Source: Kribbella steppae (GTDB lineage: Bacteria; Actinomycetota; Actinomycetes; Propionibacteriales; Kribbellaceae). Taken from it: a stretch of 64,000 bases of DNA. Location of the stretch: contig NZ_SLWN01000005.1 in NCBI RefSeq assembly GCF_004342025.1, forward strand, positions 434,001 through 498,000. The letters are read 5' to 3'. Each line of letters begins with the position of its first letter. Position 1 is the first letter of the stretch. Shown here in pieces: positions 7,720-15,930 of this stretch. The notes under the pieces were generated by a model. It did no database searches. It was not told the DNA's origin and saw only the letters and a list, made by a program, of their open reading frames with translations. Position numbers and translations under genes: made by a program.

Positions 7720-8904
7720 ATGCCTGCAGCCCTGCTCGCCCTGGCGATCGGTGCGTTCGGGATCGGGACCACCGAGTTCGTCATCATGGGCCTGCTGCCC
7801 GAGGTCGCGACCGACTTCGGCGTCAGCATCCCGTCCGCCGGTCTGCTCATCTCCGGCTACGCGCTGGGCGTCGTGGTCGGCGCCCCGCTGCTCACCGCGA
7901 TCGGGTCCAAGGTGTCCCGCAAGACCGTGCTGGTCGCGCTGATGGGTGTGTTCATCGCCGGCAACCTGGTGTCCGCGCTGGCTCCGTCGTACGGCGTCCT
8001 GATGACCGGGCGGATCGTGGCCGCGCTGTCCCACGGCGCGTTCTTCGGGGTCGGCTCGGTGGTCGCCGCGTCGCTGGTGCCGAAGGCCAAACAGGCGAGC
8101 GCGATCGCGCTGATGTTCACCGGCCTGACCGTGGCCAACGTGTTCGGCGTCCCGGGCGGTACGGCGCTCGGCCAGCAGTTCGGCTGGCGATCGACCTTCT
8201 GGGCCGTCACCGCGCTCGGCGTCGTCGGCCTGCTCGGCATCGTCTTCCTCGTGCCGCGACAGAGCACCTCCGATGGGCCTGGCCTGCGGAGTGAGTTGGC
8301 CGTCTTCAAGAACCTGCAGGTCTGGCTCGCACTGGCGATGACCGCGCTCGGATTCGCCGGGGTGTTCGCGTCGTTCACCTACATCGCGCCGATGATGACC
8401 GAGGTCGCCGGCTTCTCGGCCGGTGCGGTCACCTGGCTGCTGGTGCTGTTCGGCGGCGGGCTCGTGGTCGGCAACCTGCTCGGCGGCAAGGCGGCCGACC
8501 GGTCGCTGATGCCGAGTCTGTACGTGATCCTCGCGCTGCTGGCCGTCGTACTGGCGGCGTTTGTCTTCACCGCACATGGGCGCGTGACGTCAGCGGTGAC
8601 GATCGCGGTGTTCGGAGCGGCCGGGTTCGCCACCGTGGCGCCGCTGCAGAAGCGGGTGATGGACAAGGCGAAAGGTGCGCCGGCGCTGGCCTCCGCCGCC
8701 AACATTGCCGCCTTCAATCTGGGCAACGCGGTCGGTGCGTACCTCGGTGGGCTGACCATCGAGCACGGCCTCGGCTACACCGCCCCCAACTGGGTCGGCG
8801 CCGCACTGGCTGCCTCAGGCCTGGCCGTCGCACTGATCTCCGGGCTACTGGACCGCCGGCGTACCGCGCTAGTCGAGCAACACCCCGTCCTCAACGCGGT
8901 GTAG
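7720..8904 (+). CDS. MFS transporter, DHA1 drug:proton antiporter type (AraJ/Cmx-like)
   Basis: A 394-residue, 12-helix major facilitator with N-terminal 'GIGTTEFVIMGLLPEVA', characteristic of the AraJ/chloramphenicol-exporter branch. It has the loop 2-3 motif and the 'GRIVAALSHGAFFGVG' segment of TM4. It is likely to be an inner-membrane exporter of a hydrophobic drug or sugar derivative, controlled by the divergent MarR gene. Substrate not predictable. Confidence 0.85.
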   Translation: MPAALLALAIGAFGIGTTEFVIMGLLPEVATDFGVSIPSAGLLISGYALGVVVGAPLLTAIGSKVSRKTVLVALMGVFIAGNLVSALAPSYGVLMTGRIVAALSHGAFFGVGSVVAASLVPKAKQASAIALMFTGLTVANVFGVPGGTALGQQFGWRSTFWAVTALGVVGLLGIVFLVPRQSTSDGPGLRSELAVFKNLQVWLALAMTALGFAGVFASFTYIAPMMTEVAGFSAGAVTWLLVLFGGGLVVGNLLGGKAADRSLMPSLYVILALLAVVLAAFVFTAHGRVTSAVTIAVFGAAGFATVAPLQKRVMDKAKGAPALASAANIAAFNLGNAVGAYLGGLTIEHGLGYTAPNWVGAALAASGLAVALISGLLDRRRTALVEQHPVLNAV

Positions 8905-9023
8905 TGCGTCAGGTAGAAGCGCGAGACTGACTGGAAAGACTTCTTCGGCTCCCAGCGGTACGGCGACGCTCCGGCCCGATCGTCCTACCGAGGTCCCCCG
9001 AGCCGCGACTTTGGTCGGCTGTT

Positions 9024-9755
9024 CTACGTCTTCTTCGGTACGGCGACGACGACGGCGTTGCTGAGGTACGCCGTACCGTCCCAGTCCTCGCAGGTGACCA
9101 GGACCAATCGTCCCGGGACGCTCTGGTCGAAGAGCTGCGCGGCCTGCTTGGCCAGCGCCTTCTTGCGGTAGGTGGTCACCGACGAGACCACGTAGTTGAG
9201 CGTGCCGCGCCCGGTGGTCACCGTGACGGCGTCACCGGCGGTCAGCTCATCCAGATCGTCGAACGCCCCGCCACCGTCGTGCACGGTATGGCCGGTAATG
9301 ATGGCCGAACCGTTGGCGGCACCGGGTTGAGCACCATCGGACCACCAGCCGACGAGGCGCGGGTTGGATGGCGGGATGAGAGTGCCGCCGCGAGCATGGA
9401 TACCGAGCACGCGGGCTGAGATGCCCAAGCTGGGCACCGAGACCTTGACCGGGTTCCCCGGCCGGGCCGGCGCGGTGCTCAGGGTCTCGGGCGGGAAGCT
9501 GGTTCGCGGTGTCGTGGTGGCCTTCGACGACGGCTGCGTCGGCTGTGTCGGTACGGCGGACGTCGGGCGGCGGGCCGAGGAGCTGGAGGCCGACGAGGGC
9601 CCGGCAGCGGTGGTCTGCTGCCGGGCCTCATCAGCGTCGCTTGTCCTGAACTGGAGATAACCGCCGGTCAGGAGAAGTGCTGCGCCGGCCGCCAGGGCCC
9701 CGATCGTCCACCACGATGAACGAGCGCGACCCGGACGGCGACGCTTCGCGGACAT
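9024..9755 (-). CDS. Class F/E-like sortase
   Basis: This 243-residue protein has an N-terminal membrane anchor (residues ~16-35) and a Ser/Thr/Pro-rich linker to ~90. The sortase domain has the catalytic His in 'TGHTV' and Cys in 'LVLVTCEDW'. The Arg usually found a few residues after the Cys is not obvious; 'AYLSNAVVVAV' follows instead, as in class F-like enzymes. It lies 1 bp downstream of a secreted repeat protein with a C-terminal membrane helix, its probable partner. It acts at the outer face of the membrane. Confidence 0.85.
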   Translation of the reverse strand: MSAKRRRPGRARSSWWTIGALAAGAALLLTGGYLQFRTSDADEARQQTTAAGPSSASSSSARRPTSAVPTQPTQPSSKATTTPRTSFPPETLSTAPARPGNPVKVSVPSLGISARVLGIHARGGTLIPPSNPRLVGWWSDGAQPGAANGSAIITGHTVHDGGGAFDDLDELTAGDAVTVTTGRGTLNYVVSSVTTYRKKALAKQAAQLFDQSVPGRLVLVTCEDWDGTAYLSNAVVVAVPKKT

Positions 9756-9756
9756 G

Positions 9757-10731
9757 TCAGGCAGCGTGCTGACCGCGCGTCTGCCGGGACTTCATGACGC
9801 CGGCGAACACGAGCCCACCACCGAGCATGAGCAGGGCGATACCCCAAAGGCTCTGGCCGCTGGACATGTTCTTGAGCCCGCCGGACTGACCCGCGTCGAC
9901 CTCGGTCGGGACCGCGATCGGGCTGCTCGGGCTGTCCGACGGCGCAGCCGTCGGCGACTCACTCGGGGACTCACTCGGAGTCTCGCTGGGCGTCTCCGAC
10001 GGCGTCTCGCTCGGCGTCTCGGACGGAGTCTCCGAAGGCGTCTCGCTCGGGGTCTCGGAGGGAGTCTCGCTCGGCGTTTCCGAAGGCGTCTCGCTCGGGG
10101 TCTCCGAAGGCGTCTCCGACGGCGTCTCGGTCGGCGTCTCGGTCGGCGTCACGGTCGGCGTCACGGTCGGCGTCTCGGTCGGCGTCACGGTCGGCGTCAC
10201 GGTCGGCGTCGGGGTCGGCGTCGGCGTGGTGGTCACCTTCTTCACGCAGAAGGTCACGTGGCTGATGTCGTGGTACTTGTCGTTCTTCTCGTTCACCGGC
10301 GAGTGCAGACCGGAGCCGGCGGTCGTCCCGGCCGGCTGGTAGTTGTAGAAGTTCGCCGCCGGGCTGGCCTTCACCAGTACGCCGAGGACGACACCGCCCG
10401 TGGCGGTGAAGCTGATCTGCTGGCCGCCGGTCTGGTCACCGGGGTGATCCGGGTCGTCGACCGCCAGGATGGTCTGGGTCCAGGTCACCGTCACGCCGTC
10501 CTCGGTGTCCGAACCAGGATTCGGCGGGTCGAACTTGATCTCGGTCGAACCCGGGATCACGTCCTCGCAGCTCGGGTTTCCAGTGATGATCTCGCCGCTC
10601 GCCGAGGCGGACGGAGCCATCGCGAGGGTGACGCCGCCCAGCACGAGCGCCAGTGCGCCGGCGCTGCTGAGGAGCGCAACCGCGCGGGAGCGCTTCGGTC
10701 GCATGCCCGCGTCCACCGATGTGTCGTTCAC
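9757..10731 (-). CDS. Secreted cell-surface protein with Thr/Pro/Ser/Glu tandem repeats, sortase partner
   Basis: About 324 residues from the GTG at 10731 (GGAAG upstream); an internal ATG at 10704 is an alternative. There is a basic N-terminus and a hydrophobic signal peptide ending in an Ala-Ser-Ala motif. An Ig-like or adhesin-like N-terminal domain with two cysteines follows. Then come about 90 residues of TPT/TVTP, TETP and PSETPSE repeats, a C-terminal hydrophobic helix and a basic tail. No LPXTG is visible; the region before the helix reads 'NMSSGQSLWG'. It is immediately upstream of and co-oriented with the sortase. Binding function unknown. Confidence 0.75.
   Translation of the reverse strand: MNDTSVDAGMRPKRSRAVALLSSAGALALVLGGVTLAMAPSASASGEIITGNPSCEDVIPGSTEIKFDPPNPGSDTEDGVTVTWTQTILAVDDPDHPGDQTGGQQISFTATGGVVLGVLVKASPAANFYNYQPAGTTAGSGLHSPVNEKNDKYHDISHVTFCVKKVTTTPTPTPTPTVTPTVTPTETPTVTPTVTPTETPTETPSETPSETPSETPSETPSETPSETPSETPSETPSETPSETPSETPSETPSESPSESPTAAPSDSPSSPIAVPTEVDAGQSGGLKNMSSGQSLWGIALLMLGGGLVFAGVMKSRQTRGQHAA
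9958..10220 (-). repeat. Low-complexity tandem repeat coding for PSETPSE / PTVTPT units
   Basis: Successive near-identical 12- to 18-bp units (read on the plus strand as gtctcgctcggc, gtctccgacggc and gtcacggtcggc variants) encode the stalk of the surface protein. Codon variation between units suggests purifying selection on a flexible, extended wall-spanning region. Length polymorphism by slippage is expected. Confidence 0.85.
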
Positions 10732-11054
10732 AAGTCTTCCCACCCATTGGTTGAGGCCGGTCGGTAACAACCGGCAATGTCGTCGGTGGCCCCCGGGGGG
10801 AGCGATCCCCCCGGACGGACCAGGCGGTTATGCCCTTCCGTCGAAACCGGCGTGCGCCGGTGTCTGCCGAATCCCCAGGCCAGCCACAGCTTCACGTACT
10901 CCGGCCCACCCCGCGGGAACCTCGACCCCCGGCATTCTGGGGTCCAGGAGTCGTCACGTGCAAGTAATCGGGGCCCGACTCGCCGTGTTCCTTACGTTTT
11001 GCAACCGAACCGTTTCCACTCCTGGACGGAGAGTAGTTGCCTTTCGCCACTAAA
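10732..11054. other. Intergenic region with GC-rich hairpins between surface-protein and TetR genes
   Basis: There is no convincing ORF. The region contains a G6/C6 hairpin near 10795-10822, a GGCGTGCGCC hairpin near 10852-10861 and other paired blocks. It would form the long 5' leader of the surface-protein gene on the minus strand. I compared it by eye with c-di-AMP (ydaO) riboswitches common ahead of actinobacterial wall genes and could not match the consensus. Confidence 0.35.
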
Positions 11055-11081
11055 ACGGTGTTTTTGCTCGCAAAACACCGT
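11055..11081. promoter_or_regulatory. Perfect palindromic operator upstream of TetR gene
   Basis: 10-bp half-sites ACGGTGTTTT and AAAACACCGT with a 7-bp spacer lie 7 bp before the ATG of the TetR-family gene. Position and symmetry indicate autoregulation. Confidence 0.8.
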
Positions 11082-11088
11082 ATTCGCT

Positions 11089-11808
11089 ATGCTCTGGCGG
11101 GTGGCGCGCGAGGCGGACGAGAAGACTGTGCTCGGATCGGTGTGGTTGCGGGCCGATCCGGCCGCGACGCGGGCGCCGCTGAGCCGGGGCGACATCGTCC
11201 GGACGGCCATCAAGATGCTGGACCGCGACGGGCTGGACACGTTCTCGATGCGGCGGATGGCGGCCGAGCTCGGCACCGCCGCGACCTCCGCGCTGTACTG
11301 GCGGATCGCGAACAAGAACGACCTGCTCGAGCTCGCTGTCGACGAGGTCCTGGGCGAGGCGCTCGTACCGACCGGGAATGGTGACTGGCGCGACCAGGTG
11401 ACGCTCCTGGCGACAGCGGCGTACGAGGCTCTGTGGGCGCATCCGTGGGCGACGCAGTTGCTGGCGTCGCATGCCGGGCTAGGCCCGAACTATCAGGGCC
11501 TGGCCGAGCGAATCCTGAACGTGCTGAGCTCAGCCGGGTTCAAAGGCGTGCATCTGGACGCTGCTGTGTCGGCGATCTTCCACTATCTGATCGGCGCGGC
11601 CGTGACTGACGCGGCGTGGACGGCGACGGTACGGCGAAGTGGCCTGACCGAGCACGAATGGGCCACCGCGGCCGGCGACCAGCTCGGTGTCGGTGCGGCC
11701 AGCCTCGCGGCGTACCTGAGCCGGGAGAACCTGGCCGGCCCGGAGGCCCGCTTCACCAGCGGGCTCCGGGCTGTCCTGATCGGGCTCCGACCGCGGCAGC
11801 TGTCCTAA
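11089..11808 (+). CDS. TetR/AcrR-family transcriptional regulator
   Basis: 239 residues; the N-terminal HTH near residues 30-75 has 'RGDIVRTAIKMLDRDGLDTFSMRRMAAELGTAATSALYW', and a TetR_C-like helical domain follows. The ATG at 11089 lies just after the operator; GTG at 11101 is an alternative, and a leaderless start is possible. No adjacent co-directional target exists, so it may only autoregulate or act at a distance. Confidence 0.85.
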   Translation: MLWRVAREADEKTVLGSVWLRADPAATRAPLSRGDIVRTAIKMLDRDGLDTFSMRRMAAELGTAATSALYWRIANKNDLLELAVDEVLGEALVPTGNGDWRDQVTLLATAAYEALWAHPWATQLLASHAGLGPNYQGLAERILNVLSSAGFKGVHLDAAVSAIFHYLIGAAVTDAAWTATVRRSGLTEHEWATAAGDQLGVGAASLAAYLSRENLAGPEARFTSGLRAVLIGLRPRQLS

Positions 11809-11878
11809 GACTCACTTTGTGCACCGCTGGAGCATTCCAGCGCGCTCGGCGTGGAAAGCCGGTGCACAAGGTCGAGCG

Positions 11879-13168
11879 TCAGAGGTCGGCGAAGACCGAG
11901 GCCGGGTTCTCGAAGGCGTCGGCGACGAAGCGGAGGAAGGCGGCCGCCGTCCCGCCGTCGCAGACGCGGTGGTCGAAGACGAGTGACAGCTGGGTCAGCT
12001 TGCGGATCGCGACTTCGCCGTCGACCACCCACGGGCGGTCGATGATCCGGCCGACGCCGAGGATCGCGACCTGCGGGTGGTTGATGATCGCCGCGCTGCC
12101 GTCCACACCGAAGCTGCCGTAGTTGTTCAGCGTGAACGTCCCACAAGCCAGCTCGTACGGCGTCAGTCGCCCGGCCCGCGCGGACTCGGTTAATCGCCTG
12201 ATCTCAGCGTCCAGGGCGCGCGTGGTCAGCCGGTGCGCGTTCGGCACTGCCGGTACGACGAGACCACGGTCGGTCTGCGCCGCCAGGCCGAGGTTGATCC
12301 CGTCGTACTGGACCAGCTCCTCCCGCTCGGTGTCGACGAACCCGTTCAGCTCCGGGTACTTCTGCAACCCGGCCACCACGAACCGCACCATCAACGCGAG
12401 CAGCCCCGGCCCGGAATCCTTTGCCGACCGCAACGACTCCCGCAACTCCACCAGTGCGGTCGCGTCCACGTCCACCCACGTCGTGGCCTCCGGAATCTCC
12501 GCACGGCTGCGGCTCAACGTCGCCGCGACCGCCTTCCGGAACCCACTCATCGGGGTGCGCCGCAACTCCGCCAACCCGGTGCGCGTGTCCGCAGCCTCCT
12601 CGACCCGTGGCGTCTCGAACCGCTGCGCGATCGCCTGCTCCACGTCCCGCCGGACGATCAGCCCGTCCGGTCCGGACCCGACCAAGCTCTTCAGATCCAC
12701 GTCCGCATCCCGAGCAATCCGCCGTACCAACGGCGAGATCACCAGCGGCACCCGCGGCGCGCTGCTTTCCGGAACAAAAGTGGCACTGGGTGGCACTGAT
12801 CTTCCGGAAACCGCCGGTGTGTGCGGTCGGGGCTTGCGGCGGCGACCGGACGCGGCGCCGTCACCCGTGCCGTAGCCGATGAGGACGTTGCCCGATCCCG
12901 CCTTCTCCTCCTCGCGGTACGTCGTTCCCGCATCGACCTCCGCGATCGTGATCAGCGGCTTGCCGACCGGGATCACCGTGCCGGGCTCGCCGTGGAGCTC
13001 TTCGACGACGCCGGCGTACGGCGAGGGCAACTCGACGACCGACTTGGCGGTCTCGACCTCCGCGACCGGGGCGTCGACGGTGACGACGTCGCCGACCTTC
13101 ACCAGCCAGCGGACGATCTCCGCCTCGGTCAGGCCTTCACCGAGGTCAGGCAGCAGGAACGTGTTCAC
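11879..13168 (-). CDS. Branched-chain 2-oxoacid dehydrogenase E2, dihydrolipoyl acyltransferase
   Basis: 429 residues. An N-terminal lipoyl domain has the lipoylated Lys in 'EVETAKSVVELPS'. An E3/E1-binding domain ('ISPLVRRIARDADVDLKSLVGSGPDG') lies at ~155-195, and the catalytic acyltransferase domain ends with the His/Asp motif 'VFDHRVCDGG'. It transfers the acyl group from lipoate to CoA. The GTG start overlaps the E1-beta stop by 4 bp. It is the third gene of an alpha-beta-E2 operon. Confidence 0.92.
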   Translation of the reverse strand: MNTFLLPDLGEGLTEAEIVRWLVKVGDVVTVDAPVAEVETAKSVVELPSPYAGVVEELHGEPGTVIPVGKPLITIAEVDAGTTYREEEKAGSGNVLIGYGTGDGAASGRRRKPRPHTPAVSGRSVPPSATFVPESSAPRVPLVISPLVRRIARDADVDLKSLVGSGPDGLIVRRDVEQAIAQRFETPRVEEAADTRTGLAELRRTPMSGFRKAVAATLSRSRAEIPEATTWVDVDATALVELRESLRSAKDSGPGLLALMVRFVVAGLQKYPELNGFVDTEREELVQYDGINLGLAAQTDRGLVVPAVPNAHRLTTRALDAEIRRLTESARAGRLTPYELACGTFTLNNYGSFGVDGSAAIINHPQVAILGVGRIIDRPWVVDGEVAIRKLTQLSLVFDHRVCDGGTAAAFLRFVADAFENPASVFADL

Positions 13169-14151
13169 GAGTCCTCCCACTGCAGGTCGTCCACCGCGTC
13201 GAGGATCCGGTCCACGCCGGGCAGCTGGTACTTCTCCAGCTTCGGCGGCGGGTACGGGATGTCGAACCCGGTCACCCGCCGGATCGGAGCGGCCAACGAG
13301 TGGAAGCACCGTTCGGTGACCCGGGCAACGATCTCCGACGACACACTGGCGAACCCGCTCGCCTCCGCGACCACGACGGCCCGGCCGGTACGACGTACCG
13401 CCGCGCAGACCGTCTCGTCGTCGAACGGCACGATCGACCGCAGGTCCACCACGGTCAGCTGCCGGCCCTCGGCGGCAGCGACCTCCGCCGCCTCCAGCGC
13501 GACCGGCACCGACGGCCCGTACGCGATCAACGTCGCGTCCGCGCCTTCCCGCCGTACGACGGCCGTGCCGATCCCGGGCTGGTCCTCGGTGAGGTCGACT
13601 TCCTCCTTGGCCCAGTAGAGCTTCTTCGGCTCCATGAACACCACCGGGTCCGGGAACTCGATGGCCTTGCGCAACAAGGTGTACGCGTCCGCGACGGTAG
13701 CCGGCGCGACCACGGTCAGACCAGGGGTGTGCGCGTAGTAGCTCTCCGACGAGTCGCAGTGGTGCTCGACGCCGCCGATCCCACCGGCGTACGGCATCCG
13801 GATCACCATCGGCAGCGTGACCCGGCCGCGGGTCCGGTTCCGCATCTTGGCGACGTGGGAGACGATCTGCTCGAACGCTGGGTACCCGAACGCGTCGAAC
13901 TGCATCTCGACCACCGGCCGCATCCCGTTCATCGCCAGGCCGACCGCCATCCCGACGATGCCGGACTCGGCCAATGGGGTGTCGAAGCAACGGTCCTCGC
14001 CGAACTCCGCGGTCAGCCCGTCGGTGATCCGGAAGACCCCGCCCAGGGCACCGACGTCCTCACCGAACATCAACACGGTGTCGTCGGCCTTCATCGCGTC
14101 CCGGAGCGCCTGGTTCAGCGCCTGCGCCATGGTGATTTTCACGTGCGTCAT
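13165..14151 (-). CDS. Branched-chain 2-oxoacid dehydrogenase E1 beta subunit
   Basis: A 328-residue transketolase-type beta subunit with 'GEDVGALGGVFRITDGL', 'FDTPLAESGIVGMAVG' and the C-terminal transketolase domain. With E1 alpha it binds thiamine diphosphate and decarboxylates the 2-oxoacid. It lies between E1 alpha (3-bp gap) and E2 (4-bp overlap). Confidence 0.92.
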   Translation of the reverse strand: MTHVKITMAQALNQALRDAMKADDTVLMFGEDVGALGGVFRITDGLTAEFGEDRCFDTPLAESGIVGMAVGLAMNGMRPVVEMQFDAFGYPAFEQIVSHVAKMRNRTRGRVTLPMVIRMPYAGGIGGVEHHCDSSESYYAHTPGLTVVAPATVADAYTLLRKAIEFPDPVVFMEPKKLYWAKEEVDLTEDQPGIGTAVVRREGADATLIAYGPSVPVALEAAEVAAAEGRQLTVVDLRSIVPFDDETVCAAVRRTGRAVVVAEASGFASVSSEIVARVTERCFHSLAAPIRRVTGFDIPYPPPKLEKYQLPGVDRILDAVDDLQWEDS

Positions 14152-14154
14152 GGC

Positions 14155-15243
14155 TCAGGCCTCCTCTCGCGCGAGCTCGTCCCGCAGGAACGCGGCCTGC
14201 TCCTTCAACTGCTGCGTCTGCTCGCTGTAGAGGTGTGCGAACAGGTCCGCCGGATCCACCGAGGGTTCCGGCATCAGGCCATCCCTGAGCTCTGCGGCAA
14301 CCTTCTCGGCGGCTGCGTCCGCACGCTGCCTGACTGAGTCGTCGAGCAACCCCTCTTGCATCAGGTACGTCTCCAGCCGCTTGATCGGGTCGCGCTCCAG
14401 CCACGGCGTGACCTCGTCGTCGTCGCGGTACCGGGTCGCGTCGTCGGCGTTCGTGTGCGCCTGCACGCGGTACGTGTGCGCCTCGACGAGCTGCGGACCT
14501 TCACCGGCGCGCGCCTTGTCCACGGCTTGCCCGAGTACGGCGAGCAGTCCCGCCAGATCGTTGCCATCGGCCCGTTCGCCGGGAACGCCGTACCCGATGC
14601 CTTTGTGGGCCAGGGAAGGCGCGACGGTCTGCCGGGCGAGCGGCACGGAGATCGCGTACTCGTTGTTCTGGATGAAGAAGACGACCGGCGCGTGGAAAAC
14701 GGCGGCGAAGTTCAGCGCCTCGTGGAAGTCACCCTCGCTGGTGGCGCCGTCACCACAGAGCGCCATCACCACGGTGTCCTCACCTTTCAGCCGCGCGGCG
14801 TGTGCGACGCCGACCGCGTGGGTGAGCTGGGTCGCGAGCGGCGTGGACTGCGGCGCGACCTTGCGCGCGTACGGGTCGTAGCCGGAGTGCCAGTCACCAC
14901 GGAGCAGGGTGAGCGTCTCGATCGGGTCGACGCCGCGGCCGACGATCGAGACCGTGTCGCGGTACGTCGGGAACAGCCAGTCACCCTCGCGCATCACCAT
15001 CGTGGCGGCGACCTGGCACGCCTCCTGCCCGTGCGACGACGGGTAGACGGCGAGCCGGCCCTGCCGGACGAGCGCACTGGCCTGGTCGTTGATCCGGCGC
15101 CCCTTGATCAGCTGTGCGTAGCCGTCGAGCAGGGCTTCCTTGGTGGGCAGCCGGTACGACGGATGGTCGTGCGGTACGCCGTCCTGGTCGATCAACCGGA
15201 CGGGTTCCGCAGAGGGGAGCAACTGCTCCTCGACGGAGCTCAT
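14155..15243 (-). CDS. Branched-chain 2-oxoacid dehydrogenase E1 alpha subunit
   Basis: 362 residues. The thiamine diphosphate motif begins 'CGDGATSEGDFHEALNFA' and ends with NN ('FFIQNNEYAIS'), and 'PSSHGQEACQVAAT' precedes it. The start at the ATG at 15243 was chosen because the upstream extension crosses a repeat-like spacer and the divergent regulator's promoter. The set of alpha, beta and E2 without an E3 is typical for actinobacterial bkd operons. Branched-chain specificity is inferred from the Lrp neighbour and subunit type. Confidence 0.9.
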   Translation of the reverse strand: MSSVEEQLLPSAEPVRLIDQDGVPHDHPSYRLPTKEALLDGYAQLIKGRRINDQASALVRQGRLAVYPSSHGQEACQVAATMVMREGDWLFPTYRDTVSIVGRGVDPIETLTLLRGDWHSGYDPYARKVAPQSTPLATQLTHAVGVAHAARLKGEDTVVMALCGDGATSEGDFHEALNFAAVFHAPVVFFIQNNEYAISVPLARQTVAPSLAHKGIGYGVPGERADGNDLAGLLAVLGQAVDKARAGEGPQLVEAHTYRVQAHTNADDATRYRDDDEVTPWLERDPIKRLETYLMQEGLLDDSVRQRADAAAEKVAAELRDGLMPEPSVDPADLFAHLYSEQTQQLKEQAAFLRDELAREEA

Positions 15244-15441
15244 CGACGTCCTCGCTTCGCTCCGGGCGCCGATGAGGCGCGGAGTGGACTGTGCTTGATG
15301 ATGAACTCGCTTCGCTCGTTCATGGACCCTCCTGCGCAGGAGACGGACGGTGGCCTCATCGTCATACTTCTGGCCAATCGGATCCAGACCTGGGAAAATC
15401 ACGAGACGTTTGGTTCCGACCACCGCAGATCGAGGAGCAGC
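15244..15441. promoter_or_regulatory. Divergent bkd-type operon / Lrp control region
   Basis: The 198-bp intergenic region contains two copies of a 'tcgcttcgctc' word (about 15250-15260 and 15308-15318), also seen near 4895. It carries the divergent promoters. GAGGAG at 15432-15437 serves the Lrp gene. Confidence 0.4.
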
Positions 15442-15930
15442 ATGTCCGACGACGTGATGATCAGCCCGGCCCCACCTGGACAATTGGTCGTCGCTCCGGC
15501 GCTGGACGAAGTGGATCGGCAGATCGTCGAGGCCTTGGGCCGGGACGGACGGCTCTCGATCCGGGCCCTCGCCGACCAGGTGCACATCTCCCGGGCGAAC
15601 GCCTACGCACGGGTCGAACGGCTCACCACGACCGGTGTGATCACCGGTTTCACCGCCACCGTCGACCCGTTGAAACTCGGTCTTGCCACCTCGGCGTACG
15701 TCACTCTCAGTCTCCGGCAGAGCTCCTGGCGGACGTTGCGGGAGCAGCTACAGGCGATCCCCGAGGTCAAGCACATGGCCCTGGTCGGCGGTGACTTCGA
15801 CGCCATCCTGCTGGTCCGCGCGGCCGACAACGAGGGCCTGCGCCGCGTGGTCCTGGAGAAGCTGCAGGCCATCCCCGAAGTCCTCGCCACCCGCACCGCC
15901 CTCATCTTCGAGGACCTCGGCACGCTCTAA
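15442..15930 (+). CDS. Lrp/AsnC-family transcriptional regulator (BkdR-like)
   Basis: 162 residues. The AsnC-type HTH has 'LDEVDRQIVEALGRDGRLSIRALADQVHISRANAYARVERL', followed by a RAM ligand-binding domain ('GGDFDAILLVRAADNEGLRRVV'). It is divergent from the 2-oxoacid dehydrogenase operon, so probably a branched-chain amino-acid-sensing regulator of that operon. Its stop overlaps the stop of the convergent LacI gene by 4 bp. Confidence 0.88.
   Translation: MSDDVMISPAPPGQLVVAPALDEVDRQIVEALGRDGRLSIRALADQVHISRANAYARVERLTTTGVITGFTATVDPLKLGLATSAYVTLSLRQSSWRTLREQLQAIPEVKHMALVGGDFDAILLVRAADNEGLRRVVLEKLQAIPEVLATRTALIFEDLGTL

Noticed and set aside
9958..10220. CRISPR array
   Set aside because: Repeated units are contiguous, in frame and encode Pro/Ser/Glu/Thr repeats; there are no spacers. 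No CRISPR-like pattern was seen elsewhere.
9754..10767. Long plus-strand Arg-rich open frame over the surface-protein gene
   Set aside because: It is the antisense of the repeat stalk, composed of RR/GRR strings created by the GC-rich repeat; no start context or family pattern.
10732..11054. c-di-AMP (ydaO-type) riboswitch ahead of the surface-protein gene
   Set aside because: Position fits, but the conserved boxes could not be matched on either strand; kept only as a structured intergenic region.
4880..15330. Dispersed insertion-sequence family from 'tcgcttcgctc' words near 4895, 15250 and 15310
   Set aside because: The words are short, lie in gene-flanking spacers and lack transposase or terminal repeats; they may be REP-like but three copies are not enough to claim it.
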